Counted from the first letter of the stretch, positions 1 through 12,280 are shown. The stretch: 64,000 nucleotides of DNA from Pogonophryne albipinna (GCA_028583405.1 CM053243.1:49425826-49489825), one strand, 5' to 3'. Translations and numbers: made by a program. The notes: a model not told the origin generated them from the letters alone.

Positions 1-273
1 ACTGAGGGGAGAGGGCATGGAGGGATTTGTAGGTGAGGAGGAGGAGTTTGTAAGTGATGCGGGACTTGACCGGGAGCCAGTGGAGGTTGAAGAGAGTGGG
101 GGTGATGTGCTGCCAGGGTTTGGTGCGTTTGAGAACCCTGGCAGCTGAATTCTGTATACACTGGAGCCTGTTCAGGGTTTTGCTGGGAACCCCGGACAGG
201 AGTCCGTTACAATAGTCCAGGCGTGAGGTAATAAAACAATGAATCAGCTTCTCTGCAACAGAGTCAGACAGTT
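1..273 (-). pseudogene. L2-type LINE fragment, C-terminal part of reverse transcriptase
   Basis: Read on the minus strand, this stretch encodes the conserved region after the RT catalytic core of L2/CR1-group LINEs. Visible motifs are [14 protein letters not shown], then IQNSAARVL, then HWLPVKSRITYKLL. The same block occurs in the better-preserved L2 copies of this window (for example near 12,750-12,930). The fragment runs off the left window edge and stops abruptly near position 273, where Gypsy sequence on the opposite strand begins. It is an old, isolated piece with no 5' part or 3' tail. The L2 group assignment is firm; the exact family is not. Confidence 0.8.
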
Positions 274-423
274 ATGGCAAACTGAGTCTCGGAAACTCAC
301 TCCCAGGTACATTGGACCTTCTGAAATTGAACGTGTCATCAATCCTAGTGTGGTTAGGCTGAAGTTGCCTGTTGCCTTGAAGGTGCACCCAACCTTTCAT
401 GTGTCAGTCCTCAAGAGAGTTTC
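274..423 (+). pseudogene. Ty3/Gypsy integrase C-terminal fragment
   Basis: The plus strand encodes [20 protein letters not shown] followed by [13 protein letters not shown]. This matches the region after the integrase core in chromodomain Gypsy elements. The intact-looking element at 17.5-23.1 kb has the corresponding segment at about 22,000-22,130 ([28 protein letters not shown]). No LTR or other Gypsy protein is next to it, so it is a small orphan fragment joined directly to an L2 piece. Confidence 0.75.
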
Positions 424-479
424 CTGCAGTCCCCTTTGCCCTCCGACCGAACTGGAGTCGAATCCTGCACTCGGACTCA

Positions 480-610
480 AGTGCCGATTTTCGGGACTCG
501 GACTCGTGAATTCTCGCGCACGATGACTTGGACTTGGGAATTTTCGCATACGATGACTTGGACTCGGATTCGTGAATTGTTCCCCCCACGATGACTCGGA
601 CTCAAACTCT
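480..610. repeat. short diverged tandem repeat (ACTCGGACTCGTGAATT-like units)
   Basis: Three imperfect units follow one another, each with an ACGATGACTTGGACT-like core and a GACTCG..GTGAATT-like spacer (about 482-525, 526-565, 566-605). Small open frames across it are by-products of the repeat. No gene is recognisable. Confidence 0.5.
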
Positions 611-924
611 AGCAAGTTTTCTCTGGAGTCTGATGTCGTCTATCCTGGCGTGTGCACCTGCGAGGCGAGTTCACGTACTGGGCCCCGCTTTTCCAGTCTA
701 AAGATGTCTAGAGACACTCCCCGCATCGTGCTGTATGCTTTCACACATTCTGCTTCCACATTGGAAAAGAGCAGCGCAAAATGCTCATTATGAGGAAACA
801 ATATTGAAGAGAAGGCTCCGTAACACATTACTCTAAGGATCGAGTTCAGACATATAGGCTGTCTTGAACACTATCATCAGAGTAACATGATCTAATCAAT
901 AAATAAAGATTCAGCCGATAACAC
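611..924. other. no gene recognised
   Basis: I see no conserved protein, terminal repeat or RNA gene here. The short open frames on both strands have no recognisable motif. Confidence 0.4.
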
Positions 925-990
925 GAAAGCACATGGCTACTTAACATGCAGAATGACATCATTTTGCATGCTAAGTAGCCATGTGCTTTC
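925..990. repeat. 66-nt near-perfect hairpin
   Basis: Arm 925-950 (begins GAAAGCACATGGCTACTTA) is the reverse complement of 965-990 (ends AGTAGCCATGTGCTTTC) with one mismatch in 26 positions. The loop is 14 nt (951-964). The hairpin is followed at once by a run of about 17 G. The size fits a pre-miRNA-like foldback, but the near-perfect pairing fits a tiny palindromic element equally well. Confidence 0.75.
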
Positions 991-1254
991 TGGGGGGGGG
1001 GGGGGGGCAGGAGCTCCAACAAGCCGTTTAGGACAGAGAGTGAATACCTGGTGAAAACACAGACTATACAGAGATGCTGTATGAGAAACCAATGTGAGTT
1101 TGGAAAATTGCACAATTTAAATCTATTCTAGTAGACCTCAACAATGGAATTATGATCAGTAGAAATGGCCATGACATGGGACCTTTCAGTAAAAGCATTT
1201 TATTTATTTATTTTCTACTTGTTTTTATTTTCATTGGATTTGATATTGAGGTAA

Positions 1255-1377
1255 TCCAAAAGTAAAAAAAATAATCAGGTTACATGTGATATTCAGATTA
1301 GGTTTCTGATTACATTTTGACATGTAACTAGTTATTATAATGGATTACATTTTTAAAGTAACCCTCCCAACCCTGTG
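1255..1377. mobile_element. one-ended MITE-like fragment
   Basis: The stretch is rich in GTAATCC/GGATTAC motifs and ends TAAAGTAACCCTCCCAACCC. Read from the right it starts GGGTTGGGAGGGTTACTTT, a terminus commonly seen in non-autonomous DNA transposons of fish. No matching opposite terminus or target duplication is visible, so the boundaries are approximate. Confidence 0.4.
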
Positions 1378-1498
1378 TTGGAGATAACTTACTTTGGGGG
1401 GCAGCTGTGAATTGAAGGTGAAGAAGTTGCTAGCAGTTGTGTTATTGTGTGACAGTCCAACACTCTGTGTTCAAAGCCTGCTAAGGGAACCCTCTGTT

Positions 1499-1557
1499 GT
1501 GTGTATGTGTGTGTATGTGTATGTGTGTGTGTGTGCGTGTGTGTGTGTGTGTGTGTC
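1499..1557. repeat. (TG)n microsatellite, interrupted
   Basis: About 59 bp of TG repeats with TATG and TGCG interruptions. Open frames reading Cys-Val or Thr-His across it are artefacts. Confidence 0.95.
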
Positions 1558-2629
1558 ATGTGCAGTGAATCAGCAGAGGTAAACCTGTAGATATAAATGA
1601 TGAAGGACATGATTGCGTTTGCAGAGCCACAGTGCCTCCATCATGTGTGCTTCACTCTGGGGATGGTGCTGATCCTGACTGGCAGCATTAGTAGGACTAC
1701 TTCACACATCAGCAGCTGCTTGTGTTGAGCATGAAAAGGGTCCCACTGCAGAGAAAGGCCGAGAGAAACTTCTAGGCTTCATTGTGCTGTTGTGAAATAT
1801 CTATTCCCACCTCAAAGCCATGCAGGCTCCTCCAACTGAGCTCTCCTTTTCATCTCAATGTGCAGCGCTGTGGGAGGCCCGGGCTCAGAACTGCAGCTGT
1901 CGCCTGAAAGGGACGCCTTCCATTAGCTGCTTCTAATCTGAGCGCTTCACATTACAAACATGTACAGCTCTCACACACACACAGATGTTGACATGATGCG
2001 GCAGTGGAAGTCAAACACTTCTCTCTCTGGAACCCCCTTATGTTCGTTTTCCGTACAGCTGCTTTTATCCAAAGCAACTCACAATAAGTGCAATCAACCA
2101 TGAAAAAGATACGAACTCAGAACAGAAATAATCCTGCAAATAAACCTTTCTAAAGTGTTGCTTTTCATTAAATGGCCACGGTGCAGGTGCACGTCCACCA
2201 TTTTGGAGCCAGGATAGCAAACAGTTGGGTCTAAATGGAGGGGTACCAGGGTACTCATTTATAAAACTTTGTGTAGGATTCACGTTAAAATCTTTTGTAA
2301 GGATGAAACACAGGAAGTTGTTACGCACAAAAAGTATTTTATTACTATAAATAGTGAGCGAAACGCCTCGCATTAGTACTCGTTTAGACTTACTGCATGA
2401 AAACGATCAGTGACGTCGACAAAAACTGCTGAAAAATACATTTCACACCGTGTAATATAGATGTTCTTGTTGGGGAGGTGGAGACAAATTAATAAGATTG
2501 TATGGTGTCAGCGGGCCTTACAGTGGCAGCATGTGGGGCCAATGTGAACGCTGCTGCCTCAGGTCAGCCCGTCACCAAAATGAAAAATAAGCGGTCCAAA
2601 AAGTGGATGACAAAATGCACTTTTTCAAT
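1558..2629. other. no gene recognised; one short SINE/LINE-tail-like patch
   Basis: No conserved coding sequence is visible. Near 2,055-2,090 the phrase GCTTTTATCCAAAGCAACTC resembles the tail shared by several fish SINE/LINE families (compare GCTTTGGATAAAAGCGTCT at 59,136). No complete element can be outlined. Confidence 0.4.
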
Positions 2630-2876
2630 TTACACACGGCATCTATTGCACGTCTGTCCGTCCTGGGAGAGGGATCCCTCCTCTGTTGCTCTCCCTGAGG
2701 TTTCTCCCATTTTCCCCTTTAAACTGTGGGTTTTCTCTGGAAGTTTTTCCTTGTACGATGTGAGGGTCTAAGGACAGAGGGTGTCGTATTGTCATACTGA
2801 TATTCTGTACAAACTGTGAAGTCCACTGAGACAAATGTGTGATATTGGGCTATATAAATAAACATTGATTGATACA
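2630..2876 (+). mobile_element. L2-type LINE 3'-end fragment
   Basis: The fragment carries a 3' UTR with TCCTGGGAGAGGGATCCCTC, GTACGATGTGAGGGTCTAAG and the terminal GGGCTATATAAATAAACATT followed by a short ATTG-type repeat. I recognise this as the conserved 3' end of a widespread teleost L2-like LINE. It is 5'-truncated, as expected for LINE insertions. Confidence 0.65.
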
Positions 2877-3536
2877 CATACATGCTTGTGAGTGTTTGCG
2901 AGGATAACTCAGATGACATCATTTTGCCTTCTTTTTTAGAAATCATAGTAAACCAAATACTTTCAAGTAGTGTTTGCAATTATGTATAAAAACAATTGAC
3001 TTTCAATTTATAAGAAATGTACATAGGATATAACCATGTCCTGGATGTGAGTTAGGCCTGTCCCAGTGTCTTTAGGCGGATATGTTGATGATAGTCAGTG
3101 ACAGTCTTAAAACATCCTGAGACACCACCCACCTGTCACTCAAAGCAGCCATACCCCCCAATTGAATATATACATATATATGTCATTGCCACAAAAGAAC
3201 CAATAATTGAGCACCAACAATTAATCAATCTCTGTACAGTACAAGTACCCTTTATTTTAACCCAAGTTGGTTGATATTATATCTCCTTGCAGCGAAACCT
3301 GCATGTGTGTGGAGAATTAAGAATCCTGCAATATCAAGCTTGACTCACACATCATTTCTACATAACAGGACTTTAAATGAAACAGTTCCTGTCTCTACAC
3401 CATGAACCTCCAGACTCCTGCGCTAGTATGTGATGGCTATCAGTAGATATAACTTGTGACTATTTTAAGCAAGGTTATAATTTCAAGCAAGACAATGTTA
3501 AACACTGAACACAAGGTGTCAAATAAAATAGAAATC

Positions 3537-3542
3537 TTTATT
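3537..3542 (-). terminator. UQCRFS1: polyadenylation signal of UQCRFS1
   Basis: TTTATT on the plus strand is AATAAA in the direction of the UQCRFS1 transcript, about 180 nt downstream of its stop codon. This implies a short 3' UTR ending near 3,515-3,525. Confidence 0.7.
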
Positions 3543-3720
3543 AAACAGACCTGAACACAACATCTGTTCTTTTCTAATTAGATGGACTATAACTTAAGAT
3601 AGGCAGGTGTTTCTTATTTCATGTCCTCATGACATTCACTGGCGAGCACAGCAGGAAGGATGGCATCTTCTCAGTGTTCACCTGTGACTCAAACACCATA
3701 TTTAAGGGGTGGAATGTTAT

Positions 3721-6700
3721 TTATCCAACGATCACATTGTCGTCGTCTGCAAACTCATAGTATGGAACCTCCAGGTTCAGGGGGGCGGGGCCTTTCCTGA
3801 TGCGACCCGAGGCATCGTAGTGAGAGCCGTGGCACGGGCAGTAGTAACCTCCGTAGTCGCCAGCGTTGGCGATGGGCACACAGCCCAGATGTGTGCACAC
3901 CCCGAGGACGATGATCCATTTGGGGTTGAGTACTCTGTCCATGTCGTGCTGAGGGTCTCGCAGCTCTGCCACGTTCACCTCGGCTTCGGCTGCGATCTCC
4001 TTTTCTGTGCGGTGACGGACGAAGAGTGGCTTGCCTCTCCACTTGAAGGTCATGTTCTTGCCCTCGGGGATGTCGCTCAGCTTCACTTCAATCTGGGACA
4101 GGGCCAGGACGTCAGCAGAGGCGCTCATGGAAGAAACAAACTGACTGACCACTGTCTTGGCAGCGTAGACCCCCACTACGGTTGAGGCGCCGGTGACAAG
4201 GTACGAGAAGGTTCTCCTGGACTCACTGCTCTCCTGGGAGGACTTGCCTGGGTCCTGCACCTCTGGACGCCTATAGTCAGTGAAGTCCGGTACCCTGACA
4301 TCTGTGTGGGCAAATCGGACTCCTGCACAGCCTGCAGACAAAAACAAACAGCTCATCAGTAGTAGTAGTAGTTCCGGCTAACGGGTACTTTTTCACAGTT
4401 TTTCTGGCTCTCCAAAATCCAGGTTCTTTCTGGGCCAACAACCGGGCTGAATATGCTAAACTAGTGAGAGAATCGCTGGCAAGGGGGCTACAACTACAAC
4501 AAGATGAACATATTTGACCGTGATTTAATTGTAATGCACGTTTCTAAATGATGCCGAAGTAACAACATACTGATACCGGTTAGTAAAAACCATGAATTAA
4601 TGCTTTGACAAGTCTGCAGACAGACGGCAGGCGAAACTCCTTTTAAAATGCATGTTTTCTAAATGGAGATCGGCTAAGCTAACGCAGTATATGCTCCGAC
4701 CGTCCACACTCACAACAACGGCCTACAGACATAAATAAACCAGCGACTGTATTCTCCATGACACAGACAGTCTGGTTTGTACTTGTTTAACTTTTGTCTA
4801 GTTTCTGAACAGATATGAGGAGCTGTGGCTCTGGTGCTAACAGCTAACGGCTGATGTTGGTCTTGTGTTTCGCATGGAAGATGACGCCACGGCTCCGCCT
4901 ACACTGCGTTACTATAGTTACTACCCCAGTTCCTAAACTGTAATGGAAACGCAGCATAAAGTGAGCCTGGCCTACCAAGGATTACCTATACCGTACGAGG
5001 CCCTGCAGTGGAAATGCGCCATTAGAATGCTAAGGTCAGAAAACATTAATGATGCAAGATAGTGATGACAGAAAGTGAAAGGCAAGACAAGATTTGACAG
5101 CCTAAAACATTAGTAAGCATCTAAAATGGAAAACCTTGAATAAATCTCGACTATACAATCAATGTAGTCAGCATCTTAAATATTGCTAGTGTTCACTTAA
5201 GATGTGACTAAGCCACATGATGTGAAAACTCTGTAATAAAAGTTTATTCCGATTATAAAAAAAAGTATTTAATCAAATTTACCATTCACATCAAATATTC
5301 ATCCAAACTATATTTTAGACCAAACAAATCAAGAAAATTGTCAGATTAAGGCGAGACACGGCAGGCAAAAACATCGTTTTTCAAGTACTGGTCAATTTTG
5401 AGATTTTGTGCTATTTTGATTCTATGACATGTTTTCTTTCAGGCTTTTGGAAGGAAAACGTACAAAATACACATTTAAGTGTTTATTTTACTATAGTTTG
5501 TCTATTTGCGTCTGTAGATTTCTCCTAAATTCACCAAAAGTTAGCATTCTAACGTAACATAAAGTACCGCGGCCGCTGTGTGCACCATGTCAACAGAGAT
5601 ATCGCTGGAAAGCTGTGTCTCTCCTGCACAATCTCATCGGATCCAAATATGGTCATTTCCTTTGTATCAGCAACCAATCGTGAAAGCACAAAGGGGTCTT
5701 AAACCAAGAAACGAAATCTCATTGGCTGGTGTCAATTTCTGACAACGTGATTCGTTCAGATGCGTCACGTGGTGTGCTAAAACACTTCCTGGTTAGCTTT
5801 CTGCTCGAAATTGAAATCTCAAAATAGCAAAAGAACGGCGAAAAAAACGTTCACAGAGAAAACGACAACAATTGTCACTTGCACGAAGCAAGGTTATACA
5901 AAAAACAAATGACCCCGAACATGAAATACCTTCACGGAGTGCGTCGAGGCGCAAGCTATCATCCAAAGAACAGGAGGGTTTAGCTAGCGCCTCACTGCAA
6001 TCTTTAAAGGTTGTTTTCTCAAAATGAGTTTTTTTATCCTACGCTGAGTTCGAAATTTCAACTTCAGTAGCACGTAGAGACACCAAACCTTCCAGTTATA
6101 TTCCTATCAATATTATGAAGGCTTTTACAGAAGGGTTTGTTCATATATCATTCATAGCCTGAATTATACAACATTTTATACCTAAAAACATGGCGAAAAT
6201 GGATATTTTAGGGAGGTTGACAGTATTTTCTGATTTATGGAGTGATAAAGAGAGATATCCAATATCCCTTCTGTAAAAGCCTTAGATACTAATATGACTA
6301 CAAAATGAAACAAGAATTTTGAACCTGGCTTTATCCAAAGTTCAGATTTCGATTCCTGAAATGTGTTAAAATATGTGCATATTTAATGAGATAATGGATA
6401 ATTTGCATATTTAAACATGCTATTTCAGAAAACTTGTAATACAAAAGACAATTGCCTTATTGTAAGTAATTAACTGGAGAAATTTCTAGCTGATACCTTT
6501 AAGTTAAAAAAATTACCCTATTCACCTGGGGTGTCTCGCCTTAAATAATATTGAAATGTATTAGTAGATTCAGCCTTATACACACACACAAGTCCATGAA
6601 GTATAGGCTGACATGTTCAAATCATCGTGGATGGACGTGTTGTTGGTTTGATGTTAGTATGAACCGCAAACTTTATCTTATCAGCACACAGACATTTGGC

Positions 6701-7671
6701 CCTGCAACATTAAGAAATTATTATTTATAAATACGCATTTAAATCTGGCTGCTTTACAATAGAAGCCTGGAGGTAAATGCCTTGTGGAAAGCTTGAATTG
6801 TCTAAGCAGCTGAACAGCGTGTGAGCCACATAACACAGACTAAGAATAGAGAGCATATCTTGAAGAGTCAACAGAGGAACATAAAACGACACGAAGGACA
6901 TAAGGAAGGGCACAGACCACAGTCAAATATTCTCTGGATATAGACATGACAATAGTGAAGTAACAAAGAAATATATCAATGTTAAAATCATTATTCAGCT
7001 TTGACCATCTTACTCGGACTACAACATTATTGTTACCGATTAAAAAACAAGTCACTGTGGTGATCCGGGGACACCGGAAGTAGTTACCGGAACGACAGCT
7101 AACGTCTTTGACGCGACAAACGTTACTATATCAGGTTGATACGGGCAGACTGTCCAAACCACACACTTTATGTTCTGGTCCACAAATCGGCGGTCAGTCT
7201 TAAACAGGAGTAAAGTAAAAGCCACTCAAAGTTGACCTACGCTGCTCGTTAGCCACCTAGGCTAACAGGATGCTCGCCTGTGGTGAATAGTAGCTTAGCC
7301 AGTAAAGTTATGGCCGGCTAACTGGCTGGTCCTGTTAACGGTGTTAAATAGGACATAACCTCCCTTTGCAGAACATGGCTCTTGTCATTAGCTTCCCATT
7401 CACACGGTAAAACAACGGAAGGTTGACTTAGTCAGCCAACGCTAGCAGTCAATGACTTACCATTGATGCTAACAGTCACAGCAGGGCCCGTCTTAGGGCT
7501 TTGGCCGCTGAGCGATTCGCGGCACAGGAACTGTTTTTTCGGGTCTAACAAAATCTTCTCTCCCTTTACCACGACCCCGGGTACCAGAGCTTTTAGAGGA
7601 CCAGCAACAGCAACAGCTGTTGCCTGCATGTAAGGGGAAAATGCCCCTGACCGGGCAGCAAGAGACATCAT
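3721..7671 (-). CDS. UQCRFS1: cytochrome b-c1 complex Rieske iron-sulfur subunit, mitochondrial (two coding exons)
   Basis: This is the Rieske 2Fe-2S subunit of respiratory complex III; it passes electrons from ubiquinol to cytochrome c1 in the inner mitochondrial membrane. Exon 1 is 7,461-7,671 (donor GTAAGT) and exon 2 is 3,721-4,331 (acceptor CTGCAG, stop TAA at 3,721-3,723). They join in frame through a Gly codon (..[13 protein letters not shown]). The start is ATG at 7,668, giving 272 aa, or the adjacent ATG at 7,671, giving 273; both match the usual length of about 274. Residues 1-70 are the presequence (subunit 9). About 112-134 is the single membrane anchor. The cluster motifs are CTHLGC and CPCHGSH: Cys215, His217, Cys234 and His237 as ligands, Cys220 and Cys236 as the disulfide. 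No defect is visible. The two-exon structure agrees with the vertebrate gene. Confidence 0.97.
5350..6540. mobile_element. TTAA-flanked non-autonomous DNA transposon in the UQCRFS1 intron
   Basis: The termini are inverted: left GGCGAGACACGGCAGG, right CCTGGGGTGTCTCGCC. Both are flanked by TTAA (5,346-5,349 and 6,541-6,544). TTAA duplication is diagnostic of piggyBac or Kolobok. There is no transposase inside its 1,191 bp. Internal inverted symmetry is visible around AGAAGGGT/ACCCTTCTGTAAAAGCCTT-like phrases near 6,120 and 6,265. Confidence 0.75.
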
Positions 7672-7722
7672 GTCTGCGCCGAACTGCTGCTGACCTTGTG
7701 ACGGGTTGACTGTGAATCCAAA

Positions 7723-7752
7723 GACGTCATCTGACCAAGAGCAGTGACGTCG
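7723..7752. promoter_or_regulatory. two CRE/ATF-like sites upstream of UQCRFS1
   Basis: GACGTCAT (7,723-7,730) and TGACGTCG (7,745-7,752) lie 50-85 bp upstream of the start codon. They match the cAMP-response-element core TGACGTCA in seven or eight positions. CRE-type sites are common in promoters of nuclear genes for respiratory subunits. Their function here is inferred only. Confidence 0.4.
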
Positions 7753-7897
7753 TACGTAATGATACGTAATCGGGACCATACTACTTGTTTTTCCAAATGC
7801 CCTTTTTCTAACTAAATACTGAAAGTGTATAGATGAAATGGAAAAAAGATTTTGTTATTATTATTCATAGATTTAATTGTTTTCAATAAAGTTATCT

Positions 7898-8151
7898 CTA
7901 TTATAAGAAGTATGTGGACAAACTGGCTCCAATATTAACAACTGTAAATGAAGAATCTTTATCCCTGGGGAAAATGCCAGAAACATTAAATGAATCTCTG
8001 ATTTCTATAATTATTAAAAAGGATAAAGACCCCACTGAACCAGGAAGCTAATAGGCCTATTAGTTTGATTAATGTGGATTGCAAAATTCTGACGAAGGTT
8101 CTTGCTATGAGGCTGGAAAGCATTCTGCCACACTTAATACACTCAGACCAG
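7898..8151 (+). pseudogene. L1/Tx1-like LINE reverse-transcriptase fragment, 5' part
   Basis: The plus strand reads YVDKLAPIL, then LPETLNESLISIIIKKDKD-like sequence, then PISLINVDCKILTKVLAMRL and LIHSDQ. This is the N-terminal RT block of L1/Tx1-type LINEs (the family pattern is PI-S-L-N-D-KI--K-LA-RL). A frameshift with stops occurs at about 8,040-8,055. The coding sequence is interrupted after the Gln codon at 8,149-8,151 by the inverted-repeat element and resumes at 9,266. Confidence 0.75.
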
Positions 8152-9262
8152 GGCTCTTTCTCATTTCATCAAATCCCCCTCCTCGACTCCTCGACTCCTC
8201 GGTCCTCCGGTCGTGACCCGGAAATGAATTTCAGCGCGCCATGTTGAAGGACATCTCATTTCTCTAAATGCACTTCGAGGACCGAGCATCGAGGAGGCTC
8301 TCTGGAGGAGCTCTAACCGAGGATACACTGATGGGTCCTCCACGGTCCTCCACGGCTCCTTCGTGGATGCATTTCCGGCAACAGAGATGTTTCAAAGAGT
8401 CGTGACGCACGGCCGGACTGATCTCAGCCAATGACAGCTCTGCATGCATCCCCTGGATATTATTTTATTAACTGCTCTCATCGCGACGCGATGTTTCCAG
8501 AGAGAACAGCTGTGAGGTCCGTGCAGAAAGCAGAGCAGTGTGTATAATATATATCACTCAGTATAACAGGCCTACTCTCTTTATTTGCTGTAGTTTAGTA
8601 GATATCTACAAACAAAGAGTCCATATTTTTCTAAAACCATTTAGTGCTTCACATAATAAAATACACAACGGCTGTTAGGCTGTTAGCTGTAGGTGCGTGT
8701 GTGTGTTTGGTACAGTGTGTGTGTAGATGCAGCGGACAGACAGGTCTCAGTTGGTTTGGTGTCCTCTGCTTACTTTTAATACTTGTAAATAAAACTTTTG
8801 GCTCGTCATTTATTTTCCTCATTGTAGCGACCACAGAGAGGGGGGGGGGGATATCCAGTCTCTGATAGTGTTACGTTAATATGCTCTGTTTGATTCTGAA
8901 ATTGTATATATATGTATATAAATATATACATATATGTGTGTGTGTGTGTGTGTGTCCGCATCTGTAGCCTGTTATTGTCTCATTATTCCGCACTGTGAAT
9001 GAATCAAAGTGGTCATGAACACATCTGTCCATCAGACAGAGGGCTGCTGTGCCTCCTGTCATCATTAATGGACGTCTCTTTAAAATGACCGCTCAGAGGA
9101 GAGGAGTTCTCATTTCTCTAACCGCCTGCTGCTTCCCCTCCTCTCTCCTCGGTTCCCCTCCTCGGCTCCTCGGCTCACATCTCCTGTGGGCGGGACTAAG
9201 TATCGAGGATAGGAGTCGAGGAGGGGAGTCGATGAGGGGAGTTAGAGAAATGAGAAAGGGCC
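8152..9262. mobile_element. non-autonomous DNA transposon with 3-bp target duplication, inserted in a LINE
   Basis: The left terminus GGCTCTTTCTCATTTC and right terminus GAAATGAGAAAGGGCC are inverted repeats with one mismatch. They are flanked by the trinucleotide CAG (8,149-8,151 and 9,263-9,265). Removing the element restores the LINE reading frame (..HSDQ then VGFIKGRSS..), which proves the boundaries. The subterminal regions are built of CTCCTCGACTCCTCGG-like repeats, pyrimidine-rich on the left and purine-rich on the right. No transposase is present. A 3-bp duplication fits PIF/Harbinger best. Confidence 0.8.
8903..8958. repeat. AT/GT microsatellite
   Basis: TATATATGTATATAAATATA grades into a (TG)n run inside the 1.1-kb inverted-repeat element. 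Confidence 0.85.
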
Positions 9263-9265
9263 CAG

Positions 9266-9317
9266 GTAGGATTCATTAAGGGAAGATCATCCACAAACAA
9301 CATCAAACGATTGTTAC
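9266..9317 (+). pseudogene. L1/Tx1-like LINE fragment, continuation
   Basis: The sequence encodes VGFIKGRSSTNNIKR-like residues, the RT motif that follows HSDQ in this LINE group (..DQ-GFIKGR...NIR). It is in phase with the fragment that ends at 8,151. It is cut again at 9,318 by a hAT terminus. Confidence 0.75.
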
Positions 9318-9416
9318 CAGGGCCGGCCCTGACCAATTTGCTGCCCTAGGCAAGATTTTAGCTGGCGCCCCCGCCAAAATGCAGACACTCAATATGACTC
9401 GCGCATGCATGCACAT
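9318..9416. mobile_element. hAT left-end fragment (CAGGGCCGGCCCTGACC)
   Basis: It begins CAGGGCCGGCCC and continues with GCTGCCCTAGGCAAG, closely related to the two termini of the 36-kb hAT element (CAGTGCCGGCCCTAG at 25,248 and, inverted, CAGGGCCGGCCCTTC at 61,346). Only about 100 bp remain before another hAT terminus at 9,417. No right end is present, so this copy is broken. Confidence 0.6.
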
Positions 9417-10233
9417 CAGTGGCGGCCGGCCCACCTCTTCCCACATACAAAAAAATATATTAAAACAAATATTAAATTAAAAAATTTTTTTTTTTTAAAT
9501 ATATATATTTTATATTTTTATTTTTAATGAACAAGGTAAATATCATACAATTGGTATCAGTAAAATGTATAATCTACAATAAAATTGCGTTTAAAATTGT
9601 GTTACGATGTCTAAAGTTACTGATAAGTCACATGTTTCCTGCCTGGCCTTGCCCATGGCATTAGTTTATCATTACCGGGCGGAGCCCCCGAGCCAAACAG
9701 CAGCAACCAGCGCGTTGCAAAAGTCTCAATAGTAAACTGTGCCGCCGAAACATAATTTCAGCCAATCAGCGCCGTCAAATATTTTGGTCACGAGGGCGCT
9801 CACGTTGGCGCCCACGTTGCTTACGTGCGTTGACGTGAGTTGTTTTTTAGACTCGTGAGTGACCAAGGTGACGCAGTATTTGGATGAGAATGGTGTGCAG
9901 GTGGAGTCGCCGGACCTCGGTCCGCACCCAATTCCGTGCAAGAGCTACTCTCCAATCCTTTCGAAAGGAGAAGTTTGGGAGATAAATTGATACTTAAAGA
10001 CCTTGGACCGGACCAACCCGATTTGTATATATCACAGCAAGCTCGTGAAAAAGACAAAACGTATCAACAAGGCTTCTCACGCAGCTGGTACACCAGAAAG
10101 GCATGGCTAGCTGGATACAAACAGGTAAATGCTATCTTTTTTTTTTAAATGACACCGAAGCTTTCTCAGGGTGGGCCAATGAGTAAATGGGTGGGCCTGG
10201 GCCCACCCTGGCCCTATGGTGGCTACGCCACTG
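9417..10233 (+). mobile_element. hAT element remnant
   Basis: The left end CAGTGGCGGCCGGCCC pairs with the right end, which reads CAGTGGCGTAGCCACC on the minus strand. The flanking 8-mers (ATGCACAT and CTGCAGGC) do not match, so a target duplication is not preserved. That suggests recombination or deletion at one side. It carries a transposase exon remnant (9,936-10,121). Confidence 0.5.
9936..10121 (+). pseudogene. hAT (ZMYM1-like) transposase N-terminal exon remnant
   Basis: The frame reads RRSLGDKLILKDLGPDQPDL, then ISQQAREKDKTYQQGFSRSW, then YTRKAWLAGYKQ. It ends at a GT donor (CAG|GTAAAT at 10,121/10,122). The LGPDQP and FSRSW-R-KAWL-GY pattern is the entry to the TTF-type zinc finger of ZMYM1-like hAT transposases, as I know the family. 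No following exon is found before the LINE at 10,238. Confidence 0.6.
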
Positions 10234-11317
10234 CTGCAGGCTAACATCTCAGTAAATGAGCTAGTAGATCATTTTAATTCAAAAATTAAAAATGTTATAG
10301 ATGCCATTGCTCCAACTAAGGTAAAGGAAGTGTCTGGCAAGAAAATATCTCCATGGAGAAAGGCCATGACCGTGAAAACAGAAAAAAGAGAATGTCGAAA
10401 AGCTGAACGCAGGTGGCGAAAAACAAATCTCCAGGTTCACTTTGAAATCTATAAAGAGAGACTTGGCCTTTATAATTTGGAATTGAAAAACGCACGAGTC
10501 GTTCTTCTCTGACATCATTACCAAAACCGTCGACAGACTAACTAACCCCCCAGTGTCAGTAGCCTCTGAATTTCTATCCACCAGGGCGTGCAATGATTTT
10601 GCCTCCTTCTTCACTGACAAAATTCAGAAAATCAGACAAGCAGTCAGTGCCTCTGCATCAGGAACAGCAAATGTGTTGTCCCTATGTCCACCTAATATCA
10701 ATTCAAACACCATGACACAATTCCATCAGATTAATGATAAAAACATAGAGGACATTATTCAACTTCTGAAATCCTCCTCCTGCTGCCTTGATATTATTCC
10801 AACCGGATTTTTCAAAGATGTTTTTCGTTGCATGGCCTCAGATCTACTTCATATAGTAAACAAATCTCTTCACTCAGGTATTTTTCCACAGGCCCTGAAA
10901 ACTGCAGTCATTAAACCGCTCTTAAAAAAGAATAATCTAGATGCTTCAGTAATGAACAATTACAGGCCCATATCAAACCTCCCATTTCTAGGTAAAATCA
11001 TTGAAAAAGTTGTTTTTCAACAGTTGAGTAACTTCTTGCATTTAAATAACTGTTTGGATGTGTTCCAGTCAGGCTTTCGTCCAAACCACAGCACTGCTAC
11101 TGCTCTTGTAAAGGTCTTTAATGACATCCACTTAAACACAGACAGTGGCAGAACTTCAGTGTTAGTATTATTAGATCTCAGTGCTGCGTTTGACACTGTT
11201 GACCACAGCATATTACTAGACCAACTGGAAAACTGGGTGGGACTTTCGGAAACAGTTCTAAATTGGTTTGAATCCTACTTAAAGGACAGAAACAACTTTG
11301 TTTCTATTGGTAAATAC

Positions 11318-12280
<963 letters not shown>

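Noticed and set aside
4380..5040. A possible DNA transposon in the UQCRFS1 intron, suggested by phrases such as TGGAAATGCGCC
   Set aside because: No matching inverted ends or target duplication could be found by eye.
7669..7779. A longer N-terminus for UQCRFS1 reading 37 codons upstream of the first Met-Met
   Set aside because: The upstream residues do not resemble a mitochondrial presequence of this family, while the Met at 7,668-7,671 gives the family's usual length.
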